A stretch of 64,000 nucleotides of DNA from Bacteroidia bacterium (GCA_030431525.1 JAUIJC010000017.1:38938-102937), one strand, 5' to 3'. Numbered from the stretch's first letter, positions 9,901-19,911 are shown. Translations and numbers: made by a program. The notes: generated from the letters alone by a model not told the origin.

Positions 9901-12900
9901 ATATTTCAGCGTGCCAGAACCACCAGCCGTAGTTGGAGGCAATACCGTAGCCTCTCCCGCACAAATGGAATAACTATCAGTTCCGATGACTTGCAATGGG
10001 TCGCCCAAAGTATAAGTCTTGGTATCCTGTTTCACACAGTTACCGTTATCCACTTCCAGCTTTACGGTGTAAACTCCCTTCCCATTGAATTGGTAAGGAA
10101 GCGTAGTGCCTTGGCCTACTTCTATTCCGTTGATGGACCAAGTGTAGGTAGTAGAAGCGTCTTTTGGCCCCGTAGATTCCTCGGTGAACAATGTTGGTTG
10201 GCCCACACAAAGTTTATCAAAGCTAAAGACTACAGTTCCACATTCATCTACTCCGGTCTTTTTCGATAGACGGGAAGTAGAACCATAAGGACTACCCTTA
10301 CGGTAGGCGTGGGTTACGGTGGCAACTACATCTCCCAAGAATGGTGTTGCTGGTTGCTCATATCTCCAACGGAGGGTTCCGTTATCGTCATAAACCACAA
10401 TGGGCTCGGCGTTAATGAGCCTAAAGGCATCATTTTTACCATCTTCCCTACTTTCAAAGAGCTGAATGACATCCCCAGCCTGCGTCACGGGGTCTTGTGG
10501 ATCGATGATACCGAAAATAGCGATCTCATTGGATTCCTCATCAATCAAAGGTTTACGCACGCCCTTATTGACTTGGAAGTTGTTTGGACCAAAGTAAATG
10601 CTTTCCCCGTAGAGGTTCTGGTTTCCAAAAATTCGGTTTTCCGAGAGTTGGATGTTCTCCGTCTCGATTCCTTGTAATGAGACCCCTCCATACACGTTTC
10701 CTACCACGGCGTTGGCCTCCTCATTTTCACCACCCACCAAAACATCTTGGGAGTAGCTTATGGCCAAACCGTAGGGGGCTTGGGACTCCTGAACTTCATC
10801 TGCCTTGTTCAATCCAACAAAGTTGCCTTGGAAAAGCCCCCCGTCCACGTTGATGATTTGAACCTGAGCATCGTATTGACTATTGGAGAAAATATAGTTC
10901 CCCCCAACTTGGTCGGTTTCATGGTCGCGGCCAATCCACACGTTGTCTGATTCATAGACATAGAGTGCGGAGTAGGCAGACGAAAGCGTTTCCTCTCCTC
11001 CCTGCTTAAAGCCGATGAAGTTATTCAGAATGGAAATCGGTGCGTCATCAGCGTATTGGATGGACACTTCTCTGCCCAGGTTTCCAGAAATGATATTCTC
11101 AAGTCCTTTATCCACGCCACCAATACGAACTTGGGTTTCTCCCTCCAAGCCTTGAAGCAAGCGGTCCGAATTGAAAATGAGTTCAACACCGTTCCCTTTG
11201 TTGGCATAAGCTTGTCCATCAACAAGGCCAATTTGGTTGGCCTCCAGCACGAATTCCCCTTTCAGGGTCCCAAAAATCGAGACCCCAGTTCCTCCGTGGC
11301 CCACAATATTATTCGTGGAGATTGCCGTGCGAGTTCCTGTGAAATTTCCTGTGAAATACAAACCATTGCGGCCACCTTGGTATTCCTGATCGAGTTCACC
11401 AGCGGCGGTAATACCTACTCTGTTACCATTTATAGAAAGTAATGAAGACTGCACTTCCGTGAAGTTCAGTGCATCTCGCCCCTTACCAATTACCGTGTTG
11501 GCAAGGTCACCCTCTCCACCAAAATTCACGGTCAGAGCAAGGGCGGTATCAACCGTAAACACATCGCGACCAAAACCCTTGGCGGGAATAGTATTTCCAC
11601 CTGGAAGGCTCAAGTTTCCAAGGGCTCCAAGCTCATTGGAATAAATGTTCAGCCCAAGGCTGTCCACCTTAAAGATGTCAATCCCGTTTCTACTCCAACC
11701 GGCAACGAGGTTTCCTTTGTTCTCTCCACCAACATTCACCGTGGTTCCTCCCAAATCAACATTCTCCCAACCTGTGTTGTCATACTCATCATAACCGATG
11801 AACAAGCCCGAGCGTCCATAGCCCTGGCTTACAATCTGGTTGTTGAAAATGTCATAGGTGGAGTTTTTGGAGGCAATAATGTTGATACCATCCCTGCTGG
11901 CAGAAATGAAGTTGCCTTTATTTGCTCCAATGGCTACTTGGTTGTTCTCTCCCCCCATCAAAATAGCATCACGCATATAAGGCATGATAGTATTCTTGTT
12001 ATGGGAGAGATCGAAGTAGTTCTCGTCGATGGCAATATTCTGGTTGTTGTAACCTGTAATTTCAACACCCTCCTTACTACCGGAAATGAAGTTCTTCTCA
12101 ATCGTAATATTCTTGGAAGACTCTACCACAATACCCAGCTGGTTACCATAAGCCTGATCATCTAGGTCCAAGCCGATATGGTTATCGGATATGCTTAGGC
12201 GGAAGTCGGCATCAAAGCAATTTTTAACTCGAATGCCGGCATCGGCCGAGCCAAATATGCGGTTGTCCTTATGGATATTTACGAGGCCTTTGACATTTTG
12301 GAGGTAGATGGCATTCTCGCCGTTACCAATTTGAGTCTCCTCATCTTTATCAAGGCCAAAGACGTTGCCCTCAATACTGATATTCTTACTGTCTGACCAA
12401 ATTAAATCGATGCCGTTAAGCTGGTTGCCCGCAATGTAGTTGCCTGGGCCAATGGTTAACTTATAATCATCACGAGCCCAGTTTCGCTCAAAAATCTCGA
12501 TACCATTACCCGTGGAAGAGAGAATTGTACCATTGGCCAGCTTCGAGTAACCAATAATATTATTGGTAATCGTAATATCGGCCGCAGGATCCATGGTACT
12601 CGTTTTCACCTGTGCACCACTATGACCAAATAGCTGGTTGTTTTGAATCAGATAATCCGTTGGTTCACCGTCGGAAATAGAGCTTGAGATGTGTAACCCG
12701 ATTTCTCCGGACTGTTGAAGACCGTCATAGTCCGTACCATCAAAAAGGTTATTCTCGACAACAAGACCAGTCATCTTTGAAACACGAAGGCCTTCGGTAT
12801 ACTTTCCTAGGAAAGTATTCTCTGAAACCTTCATGTTTTCACAGACTGCAGCAGAAAATCCTGTTTCGCTAATACCCCAAGTGTCGGAACCAAAAGTATT

Positions 12901-15900
12901 ATCCTTTAATTGAACATTAAGACAATTACCAATATATCCACCTGACCGGACATTATCCATCACGTTTCCAAGAATGGACAGGTCCTTAATACGACTCAAT
13001 TGCATTACCCTATCATTCTCCTCAAGACTGGAATAGGTCTTGAGTTCATCAGGCAATCCAAACTTGTTATTGGCAATGGTCACTCGTTCAGCCAAAAGTG
13101 AATTAGAAAGCTGAAAGTGAATCATTAATCTATTCACGTCATAAAAGGAGTTGTTTGAGATAACAATATCCTTAAAGTCCTTCTCCACCAATGATATTAC
13201 CCCATTGCCAGAATAGAATTCTACCTGTCCAGAACCCGGAGTAATAGCATAGCCAAATTTGTTATTCGTAATACGCAAATTATGCACACTGTCTACCACA
13301 CCAGAATTAAAGGTCCTAAAGGCGTATTCAAATCCAGCCAAAGCATTGTATTCAAAAGTGATATTTGAACCCAAAATACTCACTCCCTCATCCCACGAAG
13401 GGCTACTACCATAAACCTCATTTGATTCACTCAAAATACGAAGTCCCTTTACCGTACAGTAATCGTGATGAATCTTCAATAAAGAAGTAAAACTTCCTGC
13501 CCCTCCAACATTAAAAATCTCCACTTCAGGCTCACCATTCACCATCCATTCAGTAGCATCAATGGTGATAAAGTTTTGAAGAGCTGGAAGATTATTTTTA
13601 CTGGTAAAGTCAATCTTAAACGGTTCCTTAAAACGAATAACAGCAGGATCTTCAGCAGTAGCTACAAAACAGGCATTAGCATTAGCTTGATTAATACAAT
13701 AAGGCAAGGACCCCACTATATTCTCGTCCTGAGAATTATTGGTTACCCAATAGACACAACCATCCACCACTTGAGATGGAATACCAAATGGAGAGGTGTA
13801 TCCGGCAGGTGCTTCATTTGTAGGATAATGGGTGAAGTTTGCGACCAATGACTTACCCAAAAGGGTATCGCTAAGGGTGGCCGTAAACTCCAATTGACCA
13901 TCACCGGAAACAGCATCCGAAACGACCAAGTTTACTCCGGTCAACAACGAATAGTTTCCAGCAAATCCTTGATAACCATTAAAATCAAAATTTAGGAAAA
14001 CAGAATTATCCGCATCCAACTCGTACAAATCCACCTTATAAGTAGCCGGATTTTCATCGGACAAATGGACTGGAATAACTCCAGACACCGTCTTGTTTGT
14101 CGTGGTATAAACCGGAGCTTCAATGTTTGCATTTGCCGCAGAAGTCAAGGTATAAATGTCATTCAGATTAGCATAAACACCCCGAATTTTATTATTGCGG
14201 AAACTTACACCTGAGACATCATCTGACCCAATCTCAACAACTTTTGATGGAGTTGTTCCATGATCAAAATAGAACTCGTTTTCTTTCCCATTATCAAAGG
14301 TATCGGCACCGATGCGGATGTTTTTGGCTTGGTCGGTGATGAAAATTTCACCTCCTGCATTAGCTACAGATATGATTCCTCCGGCTGTTGGAGTGCTCCC
14401 TAAATAAGTACCCTCAATAGTGATATTCTCACTTCCTCCCCCAATAAAAATCCCTTTACCCTCACTATCAGCAATTGTACTTTTTCTTCCATCAGACGAT
14501 GGACCCAAATAAACATTATGAGCGTTTTGGAAGGTTATCCCATTCCCACCATTACCCCTAATCTTGGGGCCGCCTCCATTAAATGCCTTTCCCACATTAA
14601 CCCCCTCAAGCGAAACCGTAAATCTTGGATAACTGGCGGATCCTCTAACATAGATACCACCCAAAGCATTATTCACTATCACATTGGAGCTACCATCTTT
14701 GGAGGTAACAATATGCTCCCCGCAACGAGAATAAAATGACATTCCATACCCCTTGTTAGGCAAATCTAATCCCGTATAATCGGACGTATAACCAATTTGG
14801 TTTCCTGTGATTTCAATGGAGGGGTTCTCCATATCATCGCTTATATTCAACAAATTGGTAACAATACCATTGTTAACACCACCAATAATATTATCATGAA
14901 TCTTAACCTTTAACCCTTCTGAGCTATAGCCAAAAAACTTGATCCCATCGCCAGACAAATCATAGGTCAGAAGTGGGTTCGTACCACCCACAACCTTAAA
15001 CCCAATATCATTTCCAATGACATCTACTGTAGAATTCTTACTCAAGAAGTATATTCCGACAGAAGAAGTGGCAATAATTCTATTTTTCTGGGAACTCTCC
15101 TCACCGCCAATAAGCAGATTCCTATTGTTCCCATAGTCCCCTATTCCAATCTCACAAGGGAAAAGTTGGTAGCTGTATTCACCAATAGTATTCCCCTGAA
15201 CCTTCACATCCTCAGTCCCATAGAAATACATTCCCTTTTCTGAATTCAGAACCGTATTTCGGAGCACATCAATCCTGTCTCCTGTGAGTAAAAGACCATA
15301 GGAAAACATTTCTGTAGCCTGAATAGTAAATGGAGGCCCAGCAAAACCAATGTTGTTTCTTTCAACAAGACAATCTTCACTGGCTACGAGCTCGATGGCT
15401 GAGGTCTCTACCTGCTTGGACTCAAAGGAGTTGTTGGTAATGTAAACCTTCTTCACTTTACCGGTGGCACCACTTCCTTTGATCGAAATACCATTGGTCG
15501 TGCCTGAATATTTCCCAAAAACATTATAAAATCCACCAAAGTAGTTACGATCAATCACCACACTATCGGCGACTTGATCATTCACCTCTAAACTCACGGC
15601 ATTTCCCAAATCACCAGTCAGGAAATTCCCTTCCATCCTGAAGTTGGAAAAATCAACATGGAAAAAATAAATATGTGAACCGGTAGGCTGATCAACCCAA
15701 GTATAACCACCCGATCCGTTTGATTCTAAACTGATTCCAAAACGGTTATTCTTAATAAGAACTCCGTGAAGGGGGCTGGAATCGTAGTTGGACAACGATT
15801 TTGGGAAGCCGCCAATGGTAGTATTTTCCAATGTGAAATACCCATCATACAGCTGAATACCCAAATACCTATTAGAATTTCCTGGAATATACTTGTCGAT

Positions 15901-18900
15901 ATTATTCGACAGAATGGATAATCCATTTATTCCACAATGGCTTGATTGAATGTCAAAAAGGGCCTTGAGACTTGAAGGTGAATCCAGCCAAATTTTAACC
16001 CCAGGAACAGAGAACTGCCCCAAGTGCTCTGAGGCATCAATCAAAATATAATTTGTCAATGCAGGAAGCTGCTCAACATTAGAAATGTTAATCTCCATCG
16101 GCTCGGCAAAGCGAATCACCGCTGGGTCCGTTGGCGTGGCCACATGACAAACATTCCGATTCGCCTGATCAATACACCAAGGCAAAGAACCTTGTACTGT
16201 TACGTCATTGGAGTTATTGGTTACTAACAACTCACAGGTTGGGGAAACTTCGACTTCCTCGCTGAAGCCAGAAGTATAACCAAAAGGGCTGGTATCAGAA
16301 GGAAGGTGGGTAACCTGGGCGACAAGCTTGCCTGAAAACTCTCCCAAATTCGCACTGAAGTTGAGCTGCCCGTCTCCTGGCGAATCATCTGAAACAGTAA
16401 TTGGGACGGCCTGCAAATCCCCATATACCATTAGGCCATATTGGTCTGTTGCATTCCGAATCGACAACTGGGAATTATCATCCGTCAACTCGTATAGAGA
16501 AATCGTATAATTCTGAGGATTTTCGTCACCCAAATGAACAGGAATCACGCCAGTAAGACCTCCCTGAAGGTTAATCTCCGGCGACTGAATATCACTGTTT
16601 CCTCCAGTTGTCAAATCATAGACCGTGGACAAGAAGGAATACTGCCCCGCTAAGTGATTGTTTAAAAATTGAATCTTTTCCGAACCACCATCAATATCTA
16701 TTAATCGCCTTGACCCATTATTTCCAAAAACAAACAGATTCTCTTTACCTGGCTCAACACTACCGATACGAATATTTCTAGAACCAGAAATATCAATTTC
16801 TCCACCTTGGTTTGGTGAAGGTGAATATCCCCATGGTTCCTTTGTTGCGCCAAACCAAGTACCTTTAATTACGATATTATCCGCATCAGAAAGCTTAATT
16901 CCTCTTTGTTCTCCGCCTACAATTATATTTGGAGAAGAGGCACTCCCCTTAAGCGAAATATTCGATGAGTTTGATACCTCGATACCGTGGGAATTATTTG
17001 GGCGAACATTCCAACCTAAACCAATATGAGTCCCTGAAATTTCAGCAGAGAATGTTGTTGATCTACAACTCGAAAACTTAATAGCACTCCTATTGCAATT
17101 TACAATCTTATTTGGCACACCATTAAACGCACTAAACTTCAATGATCCATCAAAAGAGTTAAAATACGTACCATATCCCTGAATTGGCAAATCCTGAGCA
17201 GTACTACTACTACCGTAATACCCCAATGTATTCCCTATAATCTCAACATTTGGAGCTCCGCTAACCAAAAACTCAATTGCATTACCATTAATAGCCCCAA
17301 AACTATTCTCCTCAAAGCGGTAAAAAGAGCCCGAATGATCCCCCAAAAAATAAAACCCTCGTCCATTTAAATCATCAGATGACACTACAGCTCCGTTAGG
17401 CCCATTTGGTTTGAACCCAAAATAATTCTTCTTAAACGTCAAATTAGAATTAGAAACAGAACTCAATTTTGCCTGATAATTCCGTGCACCAACAAGCACA
17501 TTGTCTTGAAAAACCCCATCATTACCAGCCCCACTCACATCAAAACCAAACTCAATATAATAAGGAGTGTAATTATAAACACCAAAATCATTCCTGTAGA
17601 ATTTACAATCTAAAACCCCATTTATCTTCACCCCTATCTGAACATTAAAAACTGTGTTTTGCTCAAGAGTTACTCTTTCTGCTCTAATCAAATGAAAACC
17701 ATTTTGAAAAAATGGAGACTGAAAAGTAGATATAGTACTAGGCGGACCTACAACACCAATAGTATTTTGTTTAACTAACGCACTATCAACCTCAGCTAAA
17801 CTAATTGCTGTATATCCTTTCTGAGACCCAGGCTTACTCGCAAAAGAATTCCCTGACACCTCCAAACCCCTCAATCCATACGCCCCGTCAACCGAAATAC
17901 CCCCTCTATTTTCCGACTCAAAATAACCCAAAACAGAATAATAGCATCCAAAAGTATTATTATTAACCCTAATATCTGAAACAGTCTCATCCACCTTATT
18001 AGCCACTGAAATCGAAGAGGAAGAACTAGAGAAAAAATGGTTATTATTCACTAACGCACCAGAGAAATCTCCAGTAATCAATACAATACCTTGCTTTTGC
18101 GGATATGAAACAAATGAATAACTACCTAAGTTTTCCAAGAACTCTCCACCAAACATATTTCTCTCAATACGCAATCCTTGAATAGAACCTCCTGCCACAA
18201 AGTAATCCGCCAATCCTTCTTTAAAACCTGCAATATTACAATCTAACAGGGAAAAACTTGGGGCGTTTACAACAATTCCAGGATTCACATTTGGATCATC
18301 TTTACTCCAAGTCTGATAACTATTTGAAATAATAGACAGAGCCTCCACAGTACAGCTTTCCGACTTAATTCGAAATGCAGCTTTGGATTTCACCAATGAT
18401 TCAATTCGAAGTCTAATACCTGGAATATTGAATTGCCCAAGAAGATCAGACCCATCAATGTGCATTGGTTTAGTCAAATCAGGAATCTGATTCACTGAAG
18501 TAAACAGTATTTCCATCGGCTCGGCAAATGTAATCCTCACTGGATTACTAGAACCTGCACAACTATTTTGGTTTGCTTGAGCAATACACCACGGCAATGA
18601 GTTGGTAACATTGACATCATTCGAATTATTCTGCACCACATACTCCATATTTCCACATGGAGAAACATGGAATATCTGAGAAAGTACAGAAGTCTGACCG
18701 GAAGCAGATGTTGCTGTTAATACATAGTCACTTCCATCATAGGCATTAAATGAACTATCAGGAAGTGAAATTGAAAAACTGCCGTTAGTTGCAACTCCTT
18801 CTGCTAAATACCATAACGCATTCCCCTGAACACCATCATTATGATATACGTGTATTATGTCTCCCACTTCTGAAGTACCAGAGAGTGTAACCACACCATC

Positions 18901-19911
18901 AGTTACTGTTGATGTGAGAGAAGAATAAAGAGGTGGATTTTTATAATTAGAATACTCCTTGTAAGTAATACCGTAGTTTCCAGTTACTGGACCATTATTA
19001 GTTATATGGTTATAAACAATTGAATTACCTGTTGCTGTTGATATTACCAAAACCCCGTTAAGTCCATTATTTATAATTGTATTGGGTTGGTCTTTCTTAC
19101 CTATAATGTTGTTATCACCAAAAATGATGATTCCGTCCTTATTAGTGATACCAGAAACGCCTGGTTTTTGCCCAATATAATTGCCATAAAGACTATTGCT
19201 ATTGCCACTAAGATTCAAAGCATTTCCTTGCGATGTCCAAATTCTATTGTCCTCCACTGTACAGCCATCAGCCATCAAGTCAAAGGCGTTAGAAGCATCA
19301 TAAATTGTATTACCTCGGATAATATGATTTAACCCACGGATGGTTAAGGTAGATGTAATGCCTAGAGGGTTGTCCTGAGCATCTACCCCAAACAAGTTGC
19401 CTTCAATTAAACAGTCAGTAGATTGACTGCCCAAACCAAATGTGACACTGTTAGAAGCAGCGAACACATTTTCAAGGATAGAAATGTTTTTATAGTCATT
19501 ACTAATCGCAATGGCTGAGGGAAAATAGAACTCAAGCCCCTTTATCACAACCCCATCTGCCTTTACAGAAAAAGCAGAATTCAAGTTAGTTCCCGTGTAT
19601 TTCAACTTGATCTTGGGCTGTCCCAGCATATAACCATTCTGAGTAGATGCATCAATAGTCACCTCTCTAGTTAAATCGCCAAGACCTGAAGTCAACTCAA
19701 TAGTTTGAACCGTTCCACCTGTATTTGGTACAGCAAACTCAATGCGATCATAGGCACCAGCATTAGCTTGGGCTATAGCATCCCTAATAGTTCCTTCACC
19801 TGAGCCGATACCATCCGTGGACGTTACGATATAGGTTTGTGCACTTAAGTTTCCAATGCCAAAGCAAAGCATCAAAAAGGCACTCCAAAAAACGCTACTT
19901 GTCAACTTCAT
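3952..19911 (-). CDS. Giant beta-helix / PKD-SprB / RHS-core surface protein
   Basis: About 5319 residues. The frame is open to 19953, but the ATG at 19911 gives a clean signal peptide (MKLTSSVFWSAFLMLCFGIG, then NLSAQ). Residues ~26-3225 form four tandem modules. Each has an N-terminal cap (GTIRDAIAQAN or GSLPWCIxQAN followed by an IRFAEP-like strand), a long right-handed parallel beta-helix rich in GN/NN turns, and a closing Ig-like domain. Later modules begin near residues 419, 1224 and 2052. PKD and SprB-like domains follow (~3225-3825). Next comes a linker ending in FELYYYDRGGNQVRYVPPKGV (~3911), then YD/RHS repeats (~3970-4960) and the RHS-associated core with NDRLYDPRLGRW (~5037-5049). 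A ~270-residue tip has six KIRLP-type pentapeptides and a polybasic tail. No T9SS sorting domain is visible. The RHS shell and tip resemble polymorphic toxin or adhesin proteins. Toxicity is not shown. Confidence 0.9.
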   Translation of the reverse strand: MKLTSSVFWSAFLMLCFGIGNLSAQTYIVTSTDGIGSGEGTIRDAIAQANAGAYDRIEFAVPNTGGTVQTIELTSGLGDLTREVTIDASTQNGYMLGQPKIKLKYTGTNLNSAFSVKADGVVIKGLEFYFPSAIAISNDYKNISILENVFAASNSVTFGLGSQSTDCLIEGNLFGVDAQDNPLGITSTLTIRGLNHIIRGNTIYDASNAFDLMADGCTVEDNRIWTSQGNALNLSGNSNSLYGNYIGQKPGVSGITNKDGIIIFGDNNIIGKKDQPNTIINNGLNGVLVISTATGNSIVYNHITNNGPVTGNYGITYKEYSNYKNPPLYSSLTSTVTDGVVTLSGTSEVGDIIHVYHNDGVQGNALWYLAEGVATNGSFSISLPDSSFNAYDGSDYVLTATSASGQTSVLSQIFHVSPCGNMEYVVQNNSNDVNVTNSLPWCIAQANQNSCAGSSNPVRITFAEPMEILFTSVNQIPDLTKPMHIDGSDLLGQFNIPGIRLRIESLVKSKAAFRIKSESCTVEALSIISNSYQTWSKDDPNVNPGIVVNAPSFSLLDCNIAGFKEGLADYFVAGGSIQGLRIERNMFGGEFLENLGSYSFVSYPQKQGIVLITGDFSGALVNNNHFFSSSSSSISVANKVDETVSDIRVNNNTFGCYYSVLGYFESENRGGISVDGAYGLRGLEVSGNSFASKPGSQKGYTAISLAEVDSALVKQNTIGVVGPPSTISTFQSPFFQNGFHLIRAERVTLEQNTVFNVQIGVKINGVLDCKFYRNDFGVYNYTPYYIEFGFDVSGAGNDGVFQDNVLVGARNYQAKLSSVSNSNLTFKKNYFGFKPNGPNGAVVSSDDLNGRGFYFLGDHSGSFYRFEENSFGAINGNAIEFLVSGAPNVEIIGNTLGYYGSSSTAQDLPIQGYGTYFNSFDGSLKFSAFNGVPNKIVNCNRSAIKFSSCRSTTFSAEISGTHIGLGWNVRPNNSHGIEVSNSSNISLKGSASSPNIIVGGEQRGIKLSDADNIVIKGTWFGATKEPWGYSPSPNQGGEIDISGSRNIRIGSVEPGKENLFVFGNNGSRRLIDIDGGSEKIQFLNNHLAGQYSFLSTVYDLTTGGNSDIQSPEINLQGGLTGVIPVHLGDENPQNYTISLYELTDDNSQLSIRNATDQYGLMVYGDLQAVPITVSDDSPGDGQLNFSANLGEFSGKLVAQVTHLPSDTSPFGYTSGFSEEVEVSPTCELLVTNNSNDVTVQGSLPWCIDQANRNVCHVATPTDPAVIRFAEPMEINISNVEQLPALTNYILIDASEHLGQFSVPGVKIWLDSPSSLKALFDIQSSHCGINGLSILSNNIDKYIPGNSNRYLGIQLYDGYFTLENTTIGGFPKSLSNYDSSPLHGVLIKNNRFGISLESNGSGGYTWVDQPTGSHIYFFHVDFSNFRMEGNFLTGDLGNAVSLEVNDQVADSVVIDRNYFGGFYNVFGKYSGTTNGISIKGSGATGKVKKVYITNNSFESKQVETSAIELVASEDCLVERNNIGFAGPPFTIQATEMFSYGLLLTGDRIDVLRNTVLNSEKGMYFYGTEDVKVQGNTIGEYSYQLFPCEIGIGDYGNNRNLLIGGEESSQKNRIIATSSVGIYFLSKNSTVDVIGNDIGFKVVGGTNPLLTYDLSGDGIKFFGYSSEGLKVKIHDNIIGGVNNGIVTNLLNISDDMENPSIEITGNQIGYTSDYTGLDLPNKGYGMSFYSRCGEHIVTSKDGSSNVIVNNALGGIYVRGSASYPRFTVSLEGVNVGKAFNGGGPKIRGNGGNGITFQNAHNVYLGPSSDGRKSTIADSEGKGIFIGGGSENITIEGTYLGSTPTAGGIISVANAGGEIFITDQAKNIRIGADTFDNGKENEFYFDHGTTPSKVVEIGSDDVSGVSFRNNKIRGVYANLNDIYTLTSAANANIEAPVYTTTNKTVSGVIPVHLSDENPATYKVDLYELDADNSVFLNFDFNGYQGFAGNYSLLTGVNLVVSDAVSGDGQLEFTATLSDTLLGKSLVANFTHYPTNEAPAGYTSPFGIPSQVVDGCVYWVTNNSQDENIVGSLPYCINQANANACFVATAEDPAVIRFKEPFKIDFTSKNNLPALQNFITIDATEWMVNGEPEVEIFNVGGAGSFTSLLKIHHDYCTVKGLRILSESNEVYGSSPSWDEGVSILGSNITFEYNALAGFEYAFRTFNSGVVDSVHNLRITNNKFGYAITPGSGQVEFYSGNGVISLVEKDFKDIVISNNSFYDVNRLMIHFQLSNSLLAERVTIANNKFGLPDELKTYSSLEENDRVMQLSRIKDLSILGNVMDNVRSGGYIGNCLNVQLKDNTFGSDTWGISETGFSAAVCENMKVSENTFLGKYTEGLRVSKMTGLVVENNLFDGTDYDGLQQSGEIGLHISSSISDGEPTDYLIQNNQLFGHSGAQVKTSTMDPAADITITNNIIGYSKLANGTILSSTGNGIEIFERNWARDDYKLTIGPGNYIAGNQLNGIDLIWSDSKNISIEGNVFGLDKDEETQIGNGENAIYLQNVKGLVNIHKDNRIFGSADAGIRVKNCFDADFRLSISDNHIGLDLDDQAYGNQLGIVVESSKNITIEKNFISGSKEGVEITGYNNQNIAIDENYFDLSHNKNTIMPYMRDAILMGGENNQVAIGANKGNFISASRDGINIIASKNSTYDIFNNQIVSQGYGRSGLFIGYDEYDNTGWENVDLGGTTVNVGGENKGNLVAGWSRNGIDIFKVDSLGLNIYSNELGALGNLSLPGGNTIPAKGFGRDVFTVDTALALTVNFGGEGDLANTVIGKGRDALNFTEVQSSLLSINGNRVGITAAGELDQEYQGGRNGLYFTGNFTGTRTAISTNNIVGHGGTGVSIFGTLKGEFVLEANQIGLVDGQAYANKGNGVELIFNSDRLLQGLEGETQVRIGGVDKGLENIISGNLGREVSIQYADDAPISILNNFIGFKQGGEETLSSAYSALYVYESDNVWIGRDHETDQVGGNYIFSNSQYDAQVQIINVDGGLFQGNFVGLNKADEVQESQAPYGLAISYSQDVLVGGENEEANAVVGNVYGGVSLQGIETENIQLSENRIFGNQNLYGESIYFGPNNFQVNKGVRKPLIDEESNEIAIFGIIDPQDPVTQAGDVIQLFESREDGKNDAFRLINAEPIVVYDDNGTLRWRYEQPATPFLGDVVATVTHAYRKGSPYGSTSRLSKKTGVDECGTVVFSFDKLCVGQPTLFTEESTGPKDASTTYTWSINGIEVGQGTTLPYQFNGKGVYTVKLEVDNGNCVKQDTKTYTLGDPLQVIGTDSYSICAGEATVLPPTTAGGSGTLKYQWSPAAGLSNAIVLNPSASPAQSTNYQLTVTDGFGCQASTAYSVGVRPRPQISFGTIQGTSCPDKEDGYVEVSISGGSGSYNTYQVNNGTEQAVVATNFTLEDLDNKTYWIAVEDANGCVGSRPAVVPYAGPTLSASSTNSSCVPGNDAQVEFTIGGANYGYGFEYRLEGSGAYPSWTAVTYGQNKEFSNIASGPDLTLEIREAKADGCQLSKELEVKTPTVNVSNQLQLGSTCGTGNNKATINVSLSKTPTSPAPTAYKYVWERKDESGQYVPFASESLEETQQIKFLNAGEYRVVVTDNQYNCSGETSFTIDEVDGFKVVPQVVKEMEPGHINALAYGAVGPFTYEWTDQDGVKRNGAEQNALPAGTYSVTVTDPAGCAVTYSDMRVRRLPRVLIETAGTNAICTGFATVVEASGTPGYVYEFIRQLSDGTSRVEYQSPRTNDETFDLSNLDPVVKLPPGTYVVRVIDINGTTDLSDPFTVEQAPARSFDICMRWTGSKRTGPRVKTNTPEPWTKPSFPKIVAQQAIDEINNQLQKCEEDQEAQMQEQFELNCLNVATLQDKMSIQYTQGLHNFELYYYDRGGNQVRYVPPKGVDDVGNNLSVAPDHTFITESDFNSIGRILRNETPDGEETHYVYSKEGFLRFAQTTEQRLGSAFDPKPANRFSYNKYDAYCRLIEVGEAYLTPSDSFALSFTPAQIADQSFPQQVNEPTYLVYDKPANWISNQGKLQRNTGCKLSYTYRVNGNGEKAYTFYSYDPHANTEWILQEVPSLGRYAVDFNYNLLTGNLKSTAFNAGQQDALYHRFKYDSENRLTRVETSRDKLVWDRDFEYSYYAHGPLKRQEIGEDLIQGLDYIYTINGAIKGLNSASLSGLDDLGGDGVTNGYLSDEFGYSLFYYQGDFDRGLTTNHNFSVGTSYSMSLDRQYYNGLVSGAIGNLRSEGLSPNGYAYVYDKNHRLRASNYYLHDGNDYASQGDILRTSYSYDANGNFINVNRFGYGSGVNALRMDNLFYNYEPLTNRLVSVSDDASLDGNFPDDIDAGQAGDNYKYNHNGDLVRDEQEGLTYVWNLYGEIDEIIPDTNSIEQKPHIRFVYDANGNRVKKIVNHRPYDENGDTLVSNYEDITVTSYVNDVSGNTLAIYERTDRVLDTNSPNQLTATVKLLEGSLYGEKIEGLWLPNEFVASFDYRREDYEDVFLLNQQNWRRVTENTNLFSASQENVVIGGNLLTNQALYHWNYDETNATFSRNLVLELTADHVKTAVAESLTGELKFTAVIGDGLLGNDDACLLLNANNELLTGTDAINTDGQTNPVFVKRPGDSEQFVLVTRGADQKLYGHIVDPSLPADQALIQSNITLDQEGASFGSSLQAYEDYVQEISHVYAVREVSGGAELVAFTFEENILSQNPEVLSNYQGKESLAGSELQLDSTGNTLGWLRMKESTPWFDYYQTDFVSIPLGVNHLRASGVGAPELKTTQVQVLDQSSGTSLPLFKESGFDWGRHDGKAYLTAKFPVVASLENGAVTKTALIFLDQEKDTSQVLEADVWGGIRRTKDGLITIADETQGILAYEEMEDGMLSVQNAQNFSVAGADGYAYSLSLQPHRLYLEAKPLTRLAYRNIGDKLYEINDHAGNVRTVITDRRLATVSKNGSGTNILLNAVEVESFSNYYPFGMLVNGRSNVGSGGYRYGMKGMEKDDELKGAGNSYVNDRLYDPRLGRWLLRDNDPSLYIPSTYSAFNNNPNESFGFNEYGYSPGMLWRNHQLTAEGFKGLVKRDEFSQETGLSIDFHGRNVLPALVSQQPIVQTLGYHANLWNVENSSVIPDRTVSFNGAVSAEKGGAKLDVSLTPLDEVTRFKIERFTYVKFEQLVPLKTFPSKDFNVKIEPFKIRLPKIRLPRIRLPKIRLPIIRLPKIKLPQIFKSRKVKCPDHDKQREKDNKAQKRTMKNKSVEIARGKKRTNSSKKNNSRGKGRRAGSGRASRKRGATKKK
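4171..4260 (-). repeat. Six 15-bp tandem repeats coding KIRLP pentapeptides
   Basis: Six contiguous 15-nt units read on the minus strand as KIRLP, KIRLP, RIRLP, KIRLP, IIRLP, KIKLP. Synonymous differences alternate between units (CGTTTGCCA, CGACTTCCA), which suggests duplication followed by drift. The array lies in the C-terminal tip of the giant protein, just before its polybasic tail. Confidence 0.85.
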
